Under the pieces are notes generated by a model. That model did no database searches, was not told the DNA's origin, and saw only the letters and a list, made by a program, of their open reading frames with translations. A stretch of DNA of 61,639 nt from Thalassolituus alkanivorans (GTDB taxonomy: Bacteria; Pseudomonadota; Gammaproteobacteria; Pseudomonadales; Oceanobacteraceae), in NCBI RefSeq assembly GCF_020447205.1, contig NZ_JAJAEL010000006.1, forward strand, positions 287,141-348,779. Direction: 5' to 3'. How positions within the stretch are numbered: the stretch's first letter is position 1; each line of letters opens with the position of its first letter. The translations under genes were made by a program, and so were the position numbers. Shown piece by piece: positions 50,629 through 59,081 of this stretch.

Positions 50629-51458
50629 CATTAGATGACTTCTACGTAGCCCCAAACGCAATGGAAAACTCTCGCGTTATGACCAGTTTTCTAACTGCGC
50701 TTCATTCAGGTGATTTAGACAAGCTGGTAAAATCTGGGACAATTAAAGACTACAGTGATGCATACGCGTTACTATGCAATTCTAGCGATGCCTTATTTCG
50801 CACATCATCTGAAACAAACGTTAATCACGCCATTTGGATTGCAAAAGCAAAGCAAAAAGCGATAACAATCTTACTCAATGAAAAGATACGGCCGTACAAT
50901 CACGAAGATCTTCCGCAAGAGTTTCTGAGAACTACCGCCACTAAATCTTTCACGAATTCTAATATCTCAACTATAAGGGAATCCCTTATTTCAAAGGGAA
51001 TTATATTTCTTTACGAACCTTACATTAAGGGAAGTAAAATTGATGGAGCGGTATTCAAGCTACCAAGCGGCAATCCTTGCATTGCCATATCTGGAAGATT
51101 TCAAAGAACAGACAGCGTCTGGTTCACCGCACTGCATGAGCTTGCACATGTAATTCTCCATTACGACAACCTCGACCAGCCGATAATCGATGACCTTTTA
51201 GAGTTATCAAGCGACAGAATAGAACGGCAAGCAAATTCTGCAGCTCGCGCCGCAATTGCTCCTGCATCTGCTTGGAGAACCCTCAGTTCTAAAGTAAAAC
51301 CCAGCGAAAGCAATTTGATAGAAGATAGTAAAATTCTAAGCGTTCACCCAGCGCTCCTTGCAGGAATAATTCGCTTCGAAAGAAATGACTACACTATATT
51401 CTCGAAACAAATAAACAATCGCACGGATAACGCCACGATTCTAAAGGATATGGAATGA
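50625..51458 (+). CDS. ImmA/IrrE family metallopeptidase
   Basis: A 277-residue protein with the zinc protease motif HELAHVILH at 171-179 and the expected downstream acidic region ERQANSAARAAIAP (third ligand probably Glu near 203). The N-terminal about 100 residues are helical without a clear HTH. ImmA/IrrE proteins cleave repressors or regulate stress and mobile-element switches. It overlaps both neighbours by ATGA. No DNA-binding partner is fused here; the phage repressor at 54054 is one possible target. Confidence 0.85.
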   Translation: MTLDDFYVAPNAMENSRVMTSFLTALHSGDLDKLVKSGTIKDYSDAYALLCNSSDALFRTSSETNVNHAIWIAKAKQKAITILLNEKIRPYNHEDLPQEFLRTTATKSFTNSNISTIRESLISKGIIFLYEPYIKGSKIDGAVFKLPSGNPCIAISGRFQRTDSVWFTALHELAHVILHYDNLDQPIIDDLLELSSDRIERQANSAARAAIAPASAWRTLSSKVKPSESNLIEDSKILSVHPALLAGIIRFERNDYTIFSKQINNRTDNATILKDME

Positions 51459-52513
51459 GCACAAAATATTACCCGTTCCTAAAATTAAAGCAGAATGAAG
51501 TAGCTGCCTTAGGATCAATATCAAGCAACATTCTCTCAGATTTAACTCCTCTTTTTGACATACCAAAGACGGAAAAAGAGAGCCCTACTACCGCGCAAAC
51601 ATCCGTAGAAAAAGGCATAAAATTTCTAAACAAGAGCTGGGACAAAAGCAAAAACCTACTAATCGACTGCAAAGACATTATAACACTCAGTGTAAACAAT
51701 CAGCATATTTACGACTACACAATTAGTAGATTTAAAGAGGAAGGATTTAATTTTACACCTGTACTAGCTTTAAACAGAGACAAAGGACACAACGAGTGCG
51801 TACAAAAGCATCACACACAAGCCCCTTTCTCGAAGATTGCAATCAGGTTAGAGAGGTATGAAATAGATGACTTTTATACATGCGAGGCTGAGCTATCCGC
51901 ACTATTAGCTCATTTTCAAGGGTGCAATATAACCATAATAATTGATATTGCAGTAATTCATGGTGAAAAAGATGCACAGCGCTTAATAACCCCACTGACA
52001 GATTTCATTCAAGACATCTCTACATCTAATACTATCAATTACTCGACCATAGTATTCACCAGCTCCGTCATTAGCGCTAACTTTAATGAACACACCCCAG
52101 CTAAAAAGTCATCAAAACTCCCAAGATTTGAATATTTCCTATATGAACAACTTCGCAGATTAGAAAGCAACCTAATATATGGCGACTATGGAATTGTCAG
52201 TCCAGAGTATAGCGACTCAGGCCTACCTATCGAGTTCATTTATCAAATGTCGACGCCAAAACTAATATACACAGGGCGAAATGAATACTATATATTTCGC
52301 GGAGGCAGTCTAAAGACAAATGGCAACAAGCAATACTTCAAACTTGCGAAAGAGATTGTTTCACTCGAAGAGTTCAGAGGAGCACACTACAGTTCAGGAG
52401 AAAAATTTATAGATCAGAAAAGCAAAGAAATTGGTAGCCCAAGTTCACAAGGCAACTGGTACAAATTCTTAAACGTTTCACATATAACCTACATAGTAAA
52501 GGATTTCTTATAA
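51455..52513 (+). CDS. Beta-family / sce7725-like protein
   Basis: A 352-residue protein. The opening KYYPFLKLKQNEVAALGSI with LTPLFDIP resembles the beta-protein/sce7725 families, which start with a 'YxPxLKxKxxE..AL' pattern. The C-terminal third has YRG/FRGGSLKT-like and HYSSGEKFI segments. Biochemical function is unknown. It is coupled to the ImmA/IrrE gene by an ATGA overlap. Its last 25 bases overlap the convergent sce7726-like gene. The family tends to sit beside sce7726 proteins in mobile DNA, which this locus repeats. Confidence 0.7.
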   Translation: MSTKYYPFLKLKQNEVAALGSISSNILSDLTPLFDIPKTEKESPTTAQTSVEKGIKFLNKSWDKSKNLLIDCKDIITLSVNNQHIYDYTISRFKEEGFNFTPVLALNRDKGHNECVQKHHTQAPFSKIAIRLERYEIDDFYTCEAELSALLAHFQGCNITIIIDIAVIHGEKDAQRLITPLTDFIQDISTSNTINYSTIVFTSSVISANFNEHTPAKKSSKLPRFEYFLYEQLRRLESNLIYGDYGIVSPEYSDSGLPIEFIYQMSTPKLIYTGRNEYYIFRGGSLKTNGNKQYFKLAKEIVSLEEFRGAHYSSGEKFIDQKSKEIGSPSSQGNWYKFLNVSHITYIVKDFL

Positions 52514-53055
52514 TTCCTTTTTAAAATACAGCCATTGAAATAATTTATTGCATTTTTTTTAGACATACCACGCACACTCTCAACCAGCCTTTCTCTACTG
52601 TAGCGCCTAGGTGCAGACCGAAGGAACTCCAGAGAATAAATATCTGCCAATTCCTCACGCCAAAGAGTATAGAACATAGATTCAACCCTAATATCTTTAT
52701 TACAAAGGCTTCTCTTAACCCTTTTAATAGCGACCCTCCCACCAATCTCTCTGGCTATCATAACCCCCCACCACTCCGGGATTATATCTACAATCTTATC
52801 CACATGCTTATCCGTTGTAACAACCGTTATTTTTTGAAAGCATGCGTTATAACTTTCGATTTGATTTTTCAACCTCGACAATGAGTCCAAGTCACTTTTG
52901 ATTTCAAAGCAATGAGAAAATTCATAAATCGCAACAACATCAGCAATAGCACGGCCATTAATAACACCCAATTCGTCAACAACTACCTTGGGTTTATTCA
53001 CACCATTTTTGAGAAATGCCTTTAAGGCCTCTCTGATCATTTTATCACTTAGCAC
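52489..53055 (-). CDS. sce7726-like protein
   Basis: About 188 residues. The pattern MIREALKAFLKNG near the start, then VVVDELGVINGRAIADVVAIY and FEIKSDLDSLSRLKNQIESY, matches the sce7726 family. The E-x-K with upstream Asp recalls PD-(D/E)XK nuclease cores (D...EIKSD), though catalysis is unproven. I favour GTG 53055 (AAAGG 7 bases upstream); ATG 53040 is also possible. It overlaps the integrase 3' end and the beta-family 3' end, so it is tightly packed. Confidence 0.7.
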   Translation of the reverse strand: MLSDKMIREALKAFLKNGVNKPKVVVDELGVINGRAIADVVAIYEFSHCFEIKSDLDSLSRLKNQIESYNACFQKITVVTTDKHVDKIVDIIPEWWGVMIAREIGGRVAIKRVKRSLCNKDIRVESMFYTLWREELADIYSLEFLRSAPRRYSRERLVESVRGMSKKNAINYFNGCILKRNYKKSFTM

Positions 53056-54046
53056 AACACAGCCTTTGAAGTGGATTGAAACGAACGGCATCGAGAAGAT
53101 GATCACTAGCCAAATGGGCATACCTCATTGTCACTGCAACCCCTGAGTGCCCCATAATTTTTTGCAGCGTCAATATATTTCCACCATTCATCATAAAATG
53201 GCTCGCAAAGGTATGCCTCAATACATGAGCTGCTTGCCCTTTCGGCAACTCAATACCTGATTCATCCAGCGCCCGTCTGAAGGCACTCAATGAAAAGCTG
53301 AACTCACCGAACCTCTCCAGGTGAACATAAATTTCGTTAAAAAGATCTTCAGCCACAGGAACACTCCGAGATTTACCGCTCTTCGTACCGTGAAAGCTTA
53401 CCTTTCCATCGCGAACGTGACGTAACTTCAGCCCTTCCGCCTCACTCCATCTTGCACCTGTTGCCAAGCATATCTTTGTCAGAAGAAGTACGTGCGGATT
53501 CTGGCTGAATGATTCGATGGTACTTAAGAGGTGCCGGATCTGCTCGGTTGTGAGCCATGAAAGCTCACGCTCATCTATCTTGATCGACTTAATCTTGGCC
53601 AGAGGGTTGGAGTACTCAATCTCACCTACGTCGGAAAGATAGTTGTACACCGCATTCATATATCCCAGGTGATTGTTAATCGTCTTTTCGGAGATACCAG
53701 ATTCGGTTTTATAACTCAGGTACGCCGTAAAGTTGGTAGCTTTCAGATCAATTCCCTTCGGATTCCCCAGCCACTCGGATATATCCAGCAAGCATTTTCG
53801 ACGGCGCGGCCCATCTTTCAGATAACTGCCCTTCGCTTTGTACCAGATATCAATCAGCTCATTCAGATGCCGGGAGTCTCGCTTACTGGAATTCCAGTCC
53901 TTTCCCTGGTGAACAGCACTGAGCACAAACTTCTCAAATCGTGCAGCTTCCGTTCTGGTGTCGAACTTCTTCCGTACTCGTTTACCACTTCGGCCCTCAG
54001 GGTAAAGATCAACAAGCCACTTGTCGCCGTCTTTCTTAATGGTCAT
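53045..54046 (-). CDS. int: Tyrosine integrase
   Basis: A 333-residue phage integrase. The catalytic set is visible: Arg199 (ATGARWSE), Lys near 222-225 (TKSGKSR), His274/Arg277 (HVLRHTF), His300 (MGHSG) and Tyr309 (MRYAHL). The N-terminus has a SAM-like core-binding domain. The overall type is P2-like. It is unusual for inoviruses, many of which rely on host XerCD. It lies 7 bases after the repressor gene, so the two are probably cotranscribed. It lies 3.2 kb from the tmRNA target because cargo intervenes. Confidence 0.95.
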   Translation of the reverse strand: MTIKKDGDKWLVDLYPEGRSGKRVRKKFDTRTEAARFEKFVLSAVHQGKDWNSSKRDSRHLNELIDIWYKAKGSYLKDGPRRRKCLLDISEWLGNPKGIDLKATNFTAYLSYKTESGISEKTINNHLGYMNAVYNYLSDVGEIEYSNPLAKIKSIKIDERELSWLTTEQIRHLLSTIESFSQNPHVLLLTKICLATGARWSEAEGLKLRHVRDGKVSFHGTKSGKSRSVPVAEDLFNEIYVHLERFGEFSFSLSAFRRALDESGIELPKGQAAHVLRHTFASHFMMNGGNILTLQKIMGHSGVAVTMRYAHLASDHLLDAVRFNPLQRLCCAK

Positions 54047-54053
54047 AACTTAG

Positions 54054-54665
54054 TCAGAAAACATTGGAAGTTGATCCAGGAATCAGCAGCTCAATAAAGT
54101 AGCGGCTGCACATCAGGTATTCACGGCTTTCAGCGCCGTACTCCGTCGATATCTCATTCAGATCCGCTATAGCCAGACTTCTGAAGAAGGTATCAATACC
54201 GTCTTTGCCTCCATCAGGAGAATAAGCAATTGCTTCACTGTACCTCCTGCCAATGTCAGACAGTGCTTTCTCTTGCCATTCCCGTCTTTGAGACGGTAAC
54301 GGACTCGCTTGTCCTCCTTGCTCAAGATCAGCTATACCCGACTTATCAGAGATAAAAGCCAAAATCGTTTGAACATAGCGGTACTCTGATACCGCTGTAG
54401 CGTAGATCTCGCCTTTCTGAATAAAGTAATCATAGGTATCACGATTAACCGGACTCAATCCCGCGTTTTCATCACCTGTTACCAGCCAATAGCTGTATTC
54501 CGGATAAGTTGCCCCCAGGTACTCGATGTGTGATGAGTTCATGCGTTGCTTTCCCCTGAACGCATTACTCCAAACCTGTTTTGAGATTCCACTCCCCTTT
54601 TCAAGCTCGCCTAAAGAGACCCCCAAGGACTGAACCAGAATCTTGGCACGCGCTTCAATGCTCAT
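54054..54665 (-). CDS. Phage repressor-like HTH protein
   Basis: A 203-residue protein with an N-terminal XRE-like helix-turn-helix region around SLGELEKGSGISKQVWSNAF (residues 20-40). The C-terminus carries no clear peptidase or dimer motif that I can name. ATG 54665 was chosen as start (MSIEARAKILVQSLG); 54683 is an alternative. Position and divergence from the replication genes suggest a lysogeny repressor. It lacks a Ser-Lys autoproteolysis domain, so another inactivation route, such as the ImmA/IrrE protease, may exist. Confidence 0.75.
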   Translation of the reverse strand: MSIEARAKILVQSLGVSLGELEKGSGISKQVWSNAFRGKQRMNSSHIEYLGATYPEYSYWLVTGDENAGLSPVNRDTYDYFIQKGEIYATAVSEYRYVQTILAFISDKSGIADLEQGGQASPLPSQRREWQEKALSDIGRRYSEAIAYSPDGGKDGIDTFFRSLAIADLNEISTEYGAESREYLMCSRYFIELLIPGSTSNVF

Positions 54666-54683
54666 TCTTTCACCATGTAACAA

Positions 54684-54812
54684 AGTGCTGGATAGTGAAA
54701 TTAAATCATAAGTTTACTAAAAACAAAAACAAATGGTTGACATAAGACCAATGAGCCATCAAAAATAAACAATATAGACACAAAATTCGTAAACAATAGA
54801 TACGAGATTCCT
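54684..54812. promoter_or_regulatory. Divergent phage control region
   Basis: This AT-rich gap separates the repressor and the replication genes. TTGACA lies near 54737. Direct repeats TAAACAATATAGA (54766-54778) and TAAACAATAGA (54790-54800), 24 bases apart, lie close to the start of the early genes and are candidate repressor sites. Confidence 0.5.
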
Positions 54813-55028
54813 ATGGAAGACATCCAATCCACTAGCCAGGCAGGCGTTCTTCAGTTAGGGCCAGTTGTAACCAAAAAGCTGTTCTCTCAGCTCACGGGTC
54901 TGACGGAAGAGACTATCAGGGGAATGATTGATCGTGGCCATCTGCCAACCGTGAAGATCGGCAAGCACCGAATGGTCAATGTCGCCTTGATTACGAAAGA
55001 AGCGCTTGAAGCAGAGTTTGAACGTTAA
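54813..55028 (+). CDS. Small helix-turn-helix DNA-binding protein
   Basis: A 71-residue protein with an excisionase/MerR-like HTH: TKKLFSQLTGLTEETIRGMI and RGHLPTVKIGKHRMVNV. Similar small proteins precede Rep genes in many inoviruses and act as replication or excision regulators. Being the first gene on the divergent side of the control region supports a Cox/Xis-type role. Confidence 0.8.
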   Translation: MEDIQSTSQAGVLQLGPVVTKKLFSQLTGLTEETIRGMIDRGHLPTVKIGKHRMVNVALITKEALEAEFER

Positions 55029-55035
55029 GAGCGGC

Positions 55036-55082
55036 CTTACCAGCGCCAACTGGTAAGACCTCCAAGGGTGCGCCAACACCCT
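55036..55082 (+). promoter_or_regulatory. Twin hairpins with identical CGCCAA loops before rep
   Basis: CTTACCAG-CGCCAA-CTGGTAAG (55036-55057) and AGGGTG-CGCCAA-CACCCT (55065-55082) are two perfect stems with the same six-base loop but unrelated stems. They sit 36 bases before the rep start. This conservation of the loop, not the stem, looks like a protein or RNA recognition element, perhaps for translational control of rep or an origin nick site. Confidence 0.6.
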
Positions 55083-55118
55083 CAGTTTGTCCCGATTCGC
55101 TAAAAAAGGAACGCAAGA

Positions 55119-56918
55119 ATGGTATCTCAACCACTCAGTCGTGGCCAGTTTGTCGGCCATGATCGCCATTTACATTCAGATCATGAGCTCTTGGGCTTTG
55201 GTACCCATGAGTGCGCTGTGTTCCGTGAGCGTTTCTTCACCAAATTCTTTCCATTGGCTTCAGCAATCAAAGCTGAGTATCTGGACATTGCTCTGAAGCA
55301 ATCCCATGTGCAGGCGAATCTACGCTTGCTTGACCTTGATAAAACGCTTCAGATCCGGGACTTCAACCTGCTTTCAGATCCTGAACAGGTAACGGAGTTT
55401 GCCGGTAAGCTGGCCTCAATCTGCCTTGGTATTGCTAATGGCTTGAGCACCGAAAGCGCTTACCAGTCCTGTTCTGAACTCGCTCTGTCATACACCCTCA
55501 CACCACCGGCCCCCGAAAACCACTCAAATAATACTGAGGCCTGTCTGGCTCGGCTCTGCTGCGAAAAGTGGTGGAAACGCAATTTGATGCGGCTGAAAAA
55601 GACTACGGTAGAAGCCGTGTCCCGTGAGCTGAAGCAGGTTCACAACCATGCCGTTCCTTATTGCTCAACGATTTCACTGAATGAGCATCGCAAGCAGAAA
55701 CTGGCTAACCGTGCATTCCTGCAAGCGCAAATCGCAGTCAACGAACTTGATCAGGAATACACACTCGCTGAGCTGTCAGATTTGGGGGTATCCAATCCAG
55801 CTATCCGCCGCCTGGAACTGATTACCCGCTGTAAGGGATACGAAGTTCTCGCCAAAGAAATGGGGCATGAAGCCCTGTTTGTGACATTCACAGCACCCTC
55901 TCGCTTCCATCGTATGACCAAAATAACCGGTGAGTCCGGCAAGGTAATCAAGGTCGTTCCCAATGGGAAATTTGATGGGTCAACGCCACGCGACACACAG
56001 GAATATCTGTGCTCTACCTGGGCAAAGATTCAGGCCAAATTCCACCGTGAAGGTATTCGCCCTTATGGCTTTCGCGTTGCAGAACCTCACCACGATGGCA
56101 CACCTCATTGGCATTTCCTTTTATTCGTTCAAAAAGAACGCAGTGAGGAACTGGTTTCAATCTTCCACCGCTGGGCACTCAAAGATTCACCTGACGAAAA
56201 GGGTGCAGCTCAACACCGCGTGAAAGTAGAAAAAATTAAAACTGGTATCAATCCGGCAACCGGGCGGGAGTACTCCGCAACCGGCTACATCATTAAGTAC
56301 ATCAGTAAAAACATCGACGGCCACGGAATCGACAACGATGAACAGGCCGCAAAAGACAAAGACTGGAACGGTAAGAACCCATACGAAACGGCTGAACGAA
56401 TCGAAGCATGGGCCAGAACAAACCGCATTCGCCAATTTCAGCCCATAGGAGGCCCAAGCGTGACGGTATGGAGAGAACTCAGACGCCTGAGCGAGCAGGA
56501 AGGTGTCGTCGAACAAGTTAGACAAGCTGCTGACGCTGGTGACTGGGCTGCATTCGTAAAAGCCATGGGCGGCCCGAATATCCCACGCAATGAGTATCTG
56601 GCACGGCCTACTTATGCCTTGTCGGAGAAGCTGGATTTTGCCACGGGCGAGATTACCGAAGTCACCCACACCCGTTATGGCGATGAAGCCAAAGAGCGTG
56701 TTGTGGGCATTCTGATTCACGGTATTACGGTCTTAAGCCGAACCCACTTCTGGCAGATCCGTGAGAACGAGAAGGTCATCAAAGCCCGCCAGAAGATTAT
56801 GGACGGTATTGCCGACATTCTTGAAGAGATCCAGGAACAGAATCAACAGCTTCCTGTGTCATTGCACAGCGTCTACATGCAGCAGGCGCAGCCTGCTGCC
56901 TTGGACTTGTTTCAATAA
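55119..56918 (+). CDS. Phage replication initiation protein, P2 gpA-like HUH endonuclease
   Basis: A 599-residue rolling-circle replication protein. The metal-binding HUH motif is H330-W-H332 within GTPHWHFLLF. The tyrosine motif is Y390/Y394 in ATGYIIKYISKN, a two-Tyr arrangement typical of the gpA family. It nicks one strand at the origin and joins it after a round of replication. AAGGA 8 bases upstream supports ATG 55119. A gpA-type Rep in a filamentous phage backbone is less common than the gene II type. Confidence 0.92.
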   Translation: MVSQPLSRGQFVGHDRHLHSDHELLGFGTHECAVFRERFFTKFFPLASAIKAEYLDIALKQSHVQANLRLLDLDKTLQIRDFNLLSDPEQVTEFAGKLASICLGIANGLSTESAYQSCSELALSYTLTPPAPENHSNNTEACLARLCCEKWWKRNLMRLKKTTVEAVSRELKQVHNHAVPYCSTISLNEHRKQKLANRAFLQAQIAVNELDQEYTLAELSDLGVSNPAIRRLELITRCKGYEVLAKEMGHEALFVTFTAPSRFHRMTKITGESGKVIKVVPNGKFDGSTPRDTQEYLCSTWAKIQAKFHREGIRPYGFRVAEPHHDGTPHWHFLLFVQKERSEELVSIFHRWALKDSPDEKGAAQHRVKVEKIKTGINPATGREYSATGYIIKYISKNIDGHGIDNDEQAAKDKDWNGKNPYETAERIEAWARTNRIRQFQPIGGPSVTVWRELRRLSEQEGVVEQVRQAADAGDWAAFVKAMGGPNIPRNEYLARPTYALSEKLDFATGEITEVTHTRYGDEAKERVVGILIHGITVLSRTHFWQIRENEKVIKARQKIMDGIADILEEIQEQNQQLPVSLHSVYMQQAQPAALDLFQ

Positions 56919-56948
56919 CTCTACGCCAACCACCATGAGGTAAAAACC

Positions 56949-57230
56949 ATGTTAAACATCAGCATCATTGACGGCCATCATCAGGCCCAATCCCGCAACA
57001 CCAGAAACGGAATCCGTTACTTCCAGGAGGCTTACGCTCACCTGGGCGGTGCCTTTCCTCAACAAATTGAAATCCCACTCCGCAACCCTGCGGATGCCAA
57101 ACCTATTGGTGAATACACACTCGATGTCAGCACCTTTCAGGTAGGCCGCTTTAAAAATCTCGAACTGAATCCGTTCGAGCTGCGTTTAAAGCCTGCTGAA
57201 GCCCCTCGCGCGGTTTCAAAGGCCTCATAA
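56949..57230 (+). CDS. ssDNA-binding protein, gV-like
   Basis: A 93-residue protein with the gene V-type pattern GEYTLDVSTFQVGRFKNLEL followed by NPFELRLKP. It likely coats the viral strand before assembly and may repress translation. It lies 30 bases downstream of rep. A CGCCAA sequence, the same as the loops before rep, lies 20 bases upstream of its start. Confidence 0.8.
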   Translation: MLNISIIDGHHQAQSRNTRNGIRYFQEAYAHLGGAFPQQIEIPLRNPADAKPIGEYTLDVSTFQVGRFKNLELNPFELRLKPAEAPRAVSKAS

Positions 57231-57231
57231 C

Positions 57232-57336
57232 GTGTTTCCTGAAGTTGACCCCGCACAGGCCATTGAATTCGTTCAAGCGGTGGGTCTTCTCTGGGCTTCT
57301 GCCTGGGTAATTGTGCAAATCAAAAAAGCAATTTAA
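57232..57336 (+). CDS. Tiny membrane protein, pVII/pIX-like
   Basis: A 34-residue protein starting at GTG 57232, just after the gV stop. It has one hydrophobic helix (about residues 11-28) and a short basic end, QIKKAI. Filamentous phages encode such 30-residue end-cap proteins between gV and the coat gene. No clear Shine-Dalgarno is seen, but coupling to the preceding gene is likely. Confidence 0.65.
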   Translation: MFPEVDPAQAIEFVQAVGLLWASAWVIVQIKKAI

Positions 57337-57355
57337 CTCTCATTGGAGAACGAAA

Positions 57356-57511
57356 ATGGAAGAAACAACCACTTCAACTGCGCTGGATCTGACCTCTGTT
57401 ACCAACACGATCACTGGATCTTTGGGTGACGTGCAAACCGTTGGTCTGGCAATTCTCGGCGTAATCGTCGGTATTGCTGCCTTCAAATGGATTCGTCGCG
57501 CAATCGGCTGA
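57356..57511 (+). CDS. Major coat protein, pVIII-like
   Basis: A 51-residue protein with an acidic N-terminus (MEETTT), a hydrophobic middle (VGLAILGVIVGIAAF) and a basic C-terminus (KWIRRAIG), the hallmark of filamentous coat subunits. GGAGA 6 bases upstream selects ATG 57356 over an in-frame 57311. No separate leader peptide is seen. A terminator follows, which would give high coat expression relative to downstream genes. Confidence 0.85.
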   Translation: MEETTTSTALDLTSVTNTITGSLGDVQTVGLAILGVIVGIAAFKWIRRAIG

Positions 57512-57529
57512 TTCCTTTTCACGGTTATC

Positions 57530-57551
57530 GGGGCGCTCGCGCCCCATTTTC
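57530..57551 (+). terminator. Terminator after the coat gene
   Basis: GGGGCG and CGCCCC pair around CTCG and are followed by ATTTTCT. Inoviruses commonly place a terminator right after gVIII. Confidence 0.8.
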
Positions 57552-57566
57552 TATAAGAGCTTGATT

Positions 57567-57692
57567 ATGGATTGTTTAACAGCAGCAACACTTCAAGAAG
57601 TTTTAGAGCCGTTTCTTACGGCGCAAATTTCTCTTGTATGTACTTGCTTAGCCGCAATTGGCATAGCCCTTTTAATAGATAGAATGGACTAA
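57567..57692 (+). CDS. Small membrane protein
   Basis: A 41-residue protein with one hydrophobic helix (QISLVCTCLAAIGIALLI). It sits between the coat terminator and the adsorption gene, where minor coat or assembly proteins occur. Its ribosome-binding site is weak. Function unknown. Confidence 0.6.
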   Translation: MDCLTAATLQEVLEPFLTAQISLVCTCLAAIGIALLIDRMD

Positions 57693-57698
57693 TATGGA

Positions 57699-58814
57699 AT
57701 GGTTTCTTTATATCGTGGTTATGCTTGTTGCCTTTTATATTTTATTTCGCTGACCGCATTCGCGTTTGTCGATACCTCATTATTTCCCGGTGCAAATACA
57801 GTTCCCACAACAGATGGTAAAACAGCACGAGTCGCTGGTGTAACATCCATCAATACCAGTACAAAGAACGCCAGTCTTGTACTGGATCTTCGTGATAAAT
57901 ACGGAAACCCCATCAGAGTTTTCAAAGAGGCGCGTTTCAGTTCTGCCAAACTAAAAACCTACGTCAAAACCTGTGTTAAGAATCCAGTATCCTGTGCAGC
58001 GTCAGCGGCGCTCACGTCTGCATTGCTTTACTACGGTTACACGCTTACCTCAGATGGTGAAATTGTGTTGCCAGGCAATGCCGGTACCTATCCTGAATGT
58101 GTAGAAAAGCCGTACCCCTGGAATGACGAAGGTGGCGTCGTCACCGCCAATGGGCCACTACCGTGTGCGACAGGCCCAAACTGGGCTGGCAAGTATGTGC
58201 TGTATACCTTTGAACCCTACCCACAAGATCCAGATGCCCCCTATAGCGGCGATTTACCCCAAGGGGTTGTCCGCATGAACGGGTATGTTTATTCACCTTC
58301 ACTGGGTGAATATGCCGAACTTAAAGTCCACTATCAGAACTGGTATGACACTGCGCCTGTTCAGCCTGCAACGGATGAAGAACTATCAGAGGAACAAGCC
58401 ACTGAAATCGCTCTTCAGAACCCTGAAATGCTTCAGATAGCTCCAGGTGTTTACGCAGACATATTTGAAGCTGTAGAAGTTGCTGAGTCTGCTACAGATG
58501 GCGATTTTTCTGGAACTCCGATAGATCCTGACCCCACCGATACAGACAACACCGAACCCTCAGAGCCGATGATTGGCATGGATTACGTTGAAGAGGAAAC
58601 GGTGGATCTGTCCGAGTATTTTGACTTTGGTATTGGCTGGCTACCAAAGACCTGTCCTGCGGATAAAGATCTTCTCACCATTGGCGATAAAACCTTCACC
58701 TTCGAGTATGGAACACTCTGCTCATTACTTACGGATTACGCTTCTCCCTTGATCCGCTTTGGCGCTGTATTGAGCTTTATTGCCATTATTTTCGGAGGTA
58801 TCCGCAATGAGTAG
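57699..58814 (+). CDS. pIII-like adsorption/minor coat protein
   Basis: A 371-residue protein with an N-terminal signal peptide (hydrophobic CCLLYFISLTAFAF) and several Cys pairs. There is an acidic, low-complexity linker at about 255-300 and one C-terminal membrane anchor (LIRFGAVLSFIAIIFGG). This layout matches gene III/VSK-type proteins that bind the receptor pilus and cap the particle. A pVI-like gene follows with overlap. Confidence 0.8.
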   Translation: MVSLYRGYACCLLYFISLTAFAFVDTSLFPGANTVPTTDGKTARVAGVTSINTSTKNASLVLDLRDKYGNPIRVFKEARFSSAKLKTYVKTCVKNPVSCAASAALTSALLYYGYTLTSDGEIVLPGNAGTYPECVEKPYPWNDEGGVVTANGPLPCATGPNWAGKYVLYTFEPYPQDPDAPYSGDLPQGVVRMNGYVYSPSLGEYAELKVHYQNWYDTAPVQPATDEELSEEQATEIALQNPEMLQIAPGVYADIFEAVEVAESATDGDFSGTPIDPDPTDTDNTEPSEPMIGMDYVEEETVDLSEYFDFGIGWLPKTCPADKDLLTIGDKTFTFEYGTLCSLLTDYASPLIRFGAVLSFIAIIFGGIRNE

Positions 58815-59079
58815 CTTGTTTCTCCATTTCACAGCACTGGTTGCTGGTCACGTAGTTGCAAGGATCTTACTTGCTCTGGGCATATCCTTCGTTACGTTTC
58901 AGGGCCTGGATTACATCTTGTCCAAGGTCGTGATGCTGGTGCATGACATGTTTACCGGCTTACCTGCCGATGTTGCCGCTTTACTGGGATTGGCTGACGT
59001 CGATCTCGCTATCAATCTCATTGTATCCGGGTACACCGCCCGAATTACGATGATGTCACTACGTCAGATGAGGCTCTGA
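58807..59079 (+). CDS. pVI-like minor coat protein (DUF2523)
   Basis: A 90-residue protein with hydrophobic segments at about 5-30 and 35-60 and a basic end, RQMRL. GGAGG 7-8 bases before ATG 58807 supports this start, inside the end of the pIII-like gene. DUF2523 proteins occupy this place between pIII and Zot in many inoviruses. Confidence 0.8.
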   Translation: MSSLFLHFTALVAGHVVARILLALGISFVTFQGLDYILSKVVMLVHDMFTGLPADVAALLGLADVDLAINLIVSGYTARITMMSLRQMRL

Positions 59080-59081
59080 TC

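Noticed and set aside
57694-57753. 19-codon frame MEWFLYIVVMLVAFYILFR overlapping the pIII start
   Set aside because: It is hydrophobic and could be a tiny coat protein, but it overlaps the signal peptide of the pIII-like gene in another frame and has no ribosome-binding site of its own.
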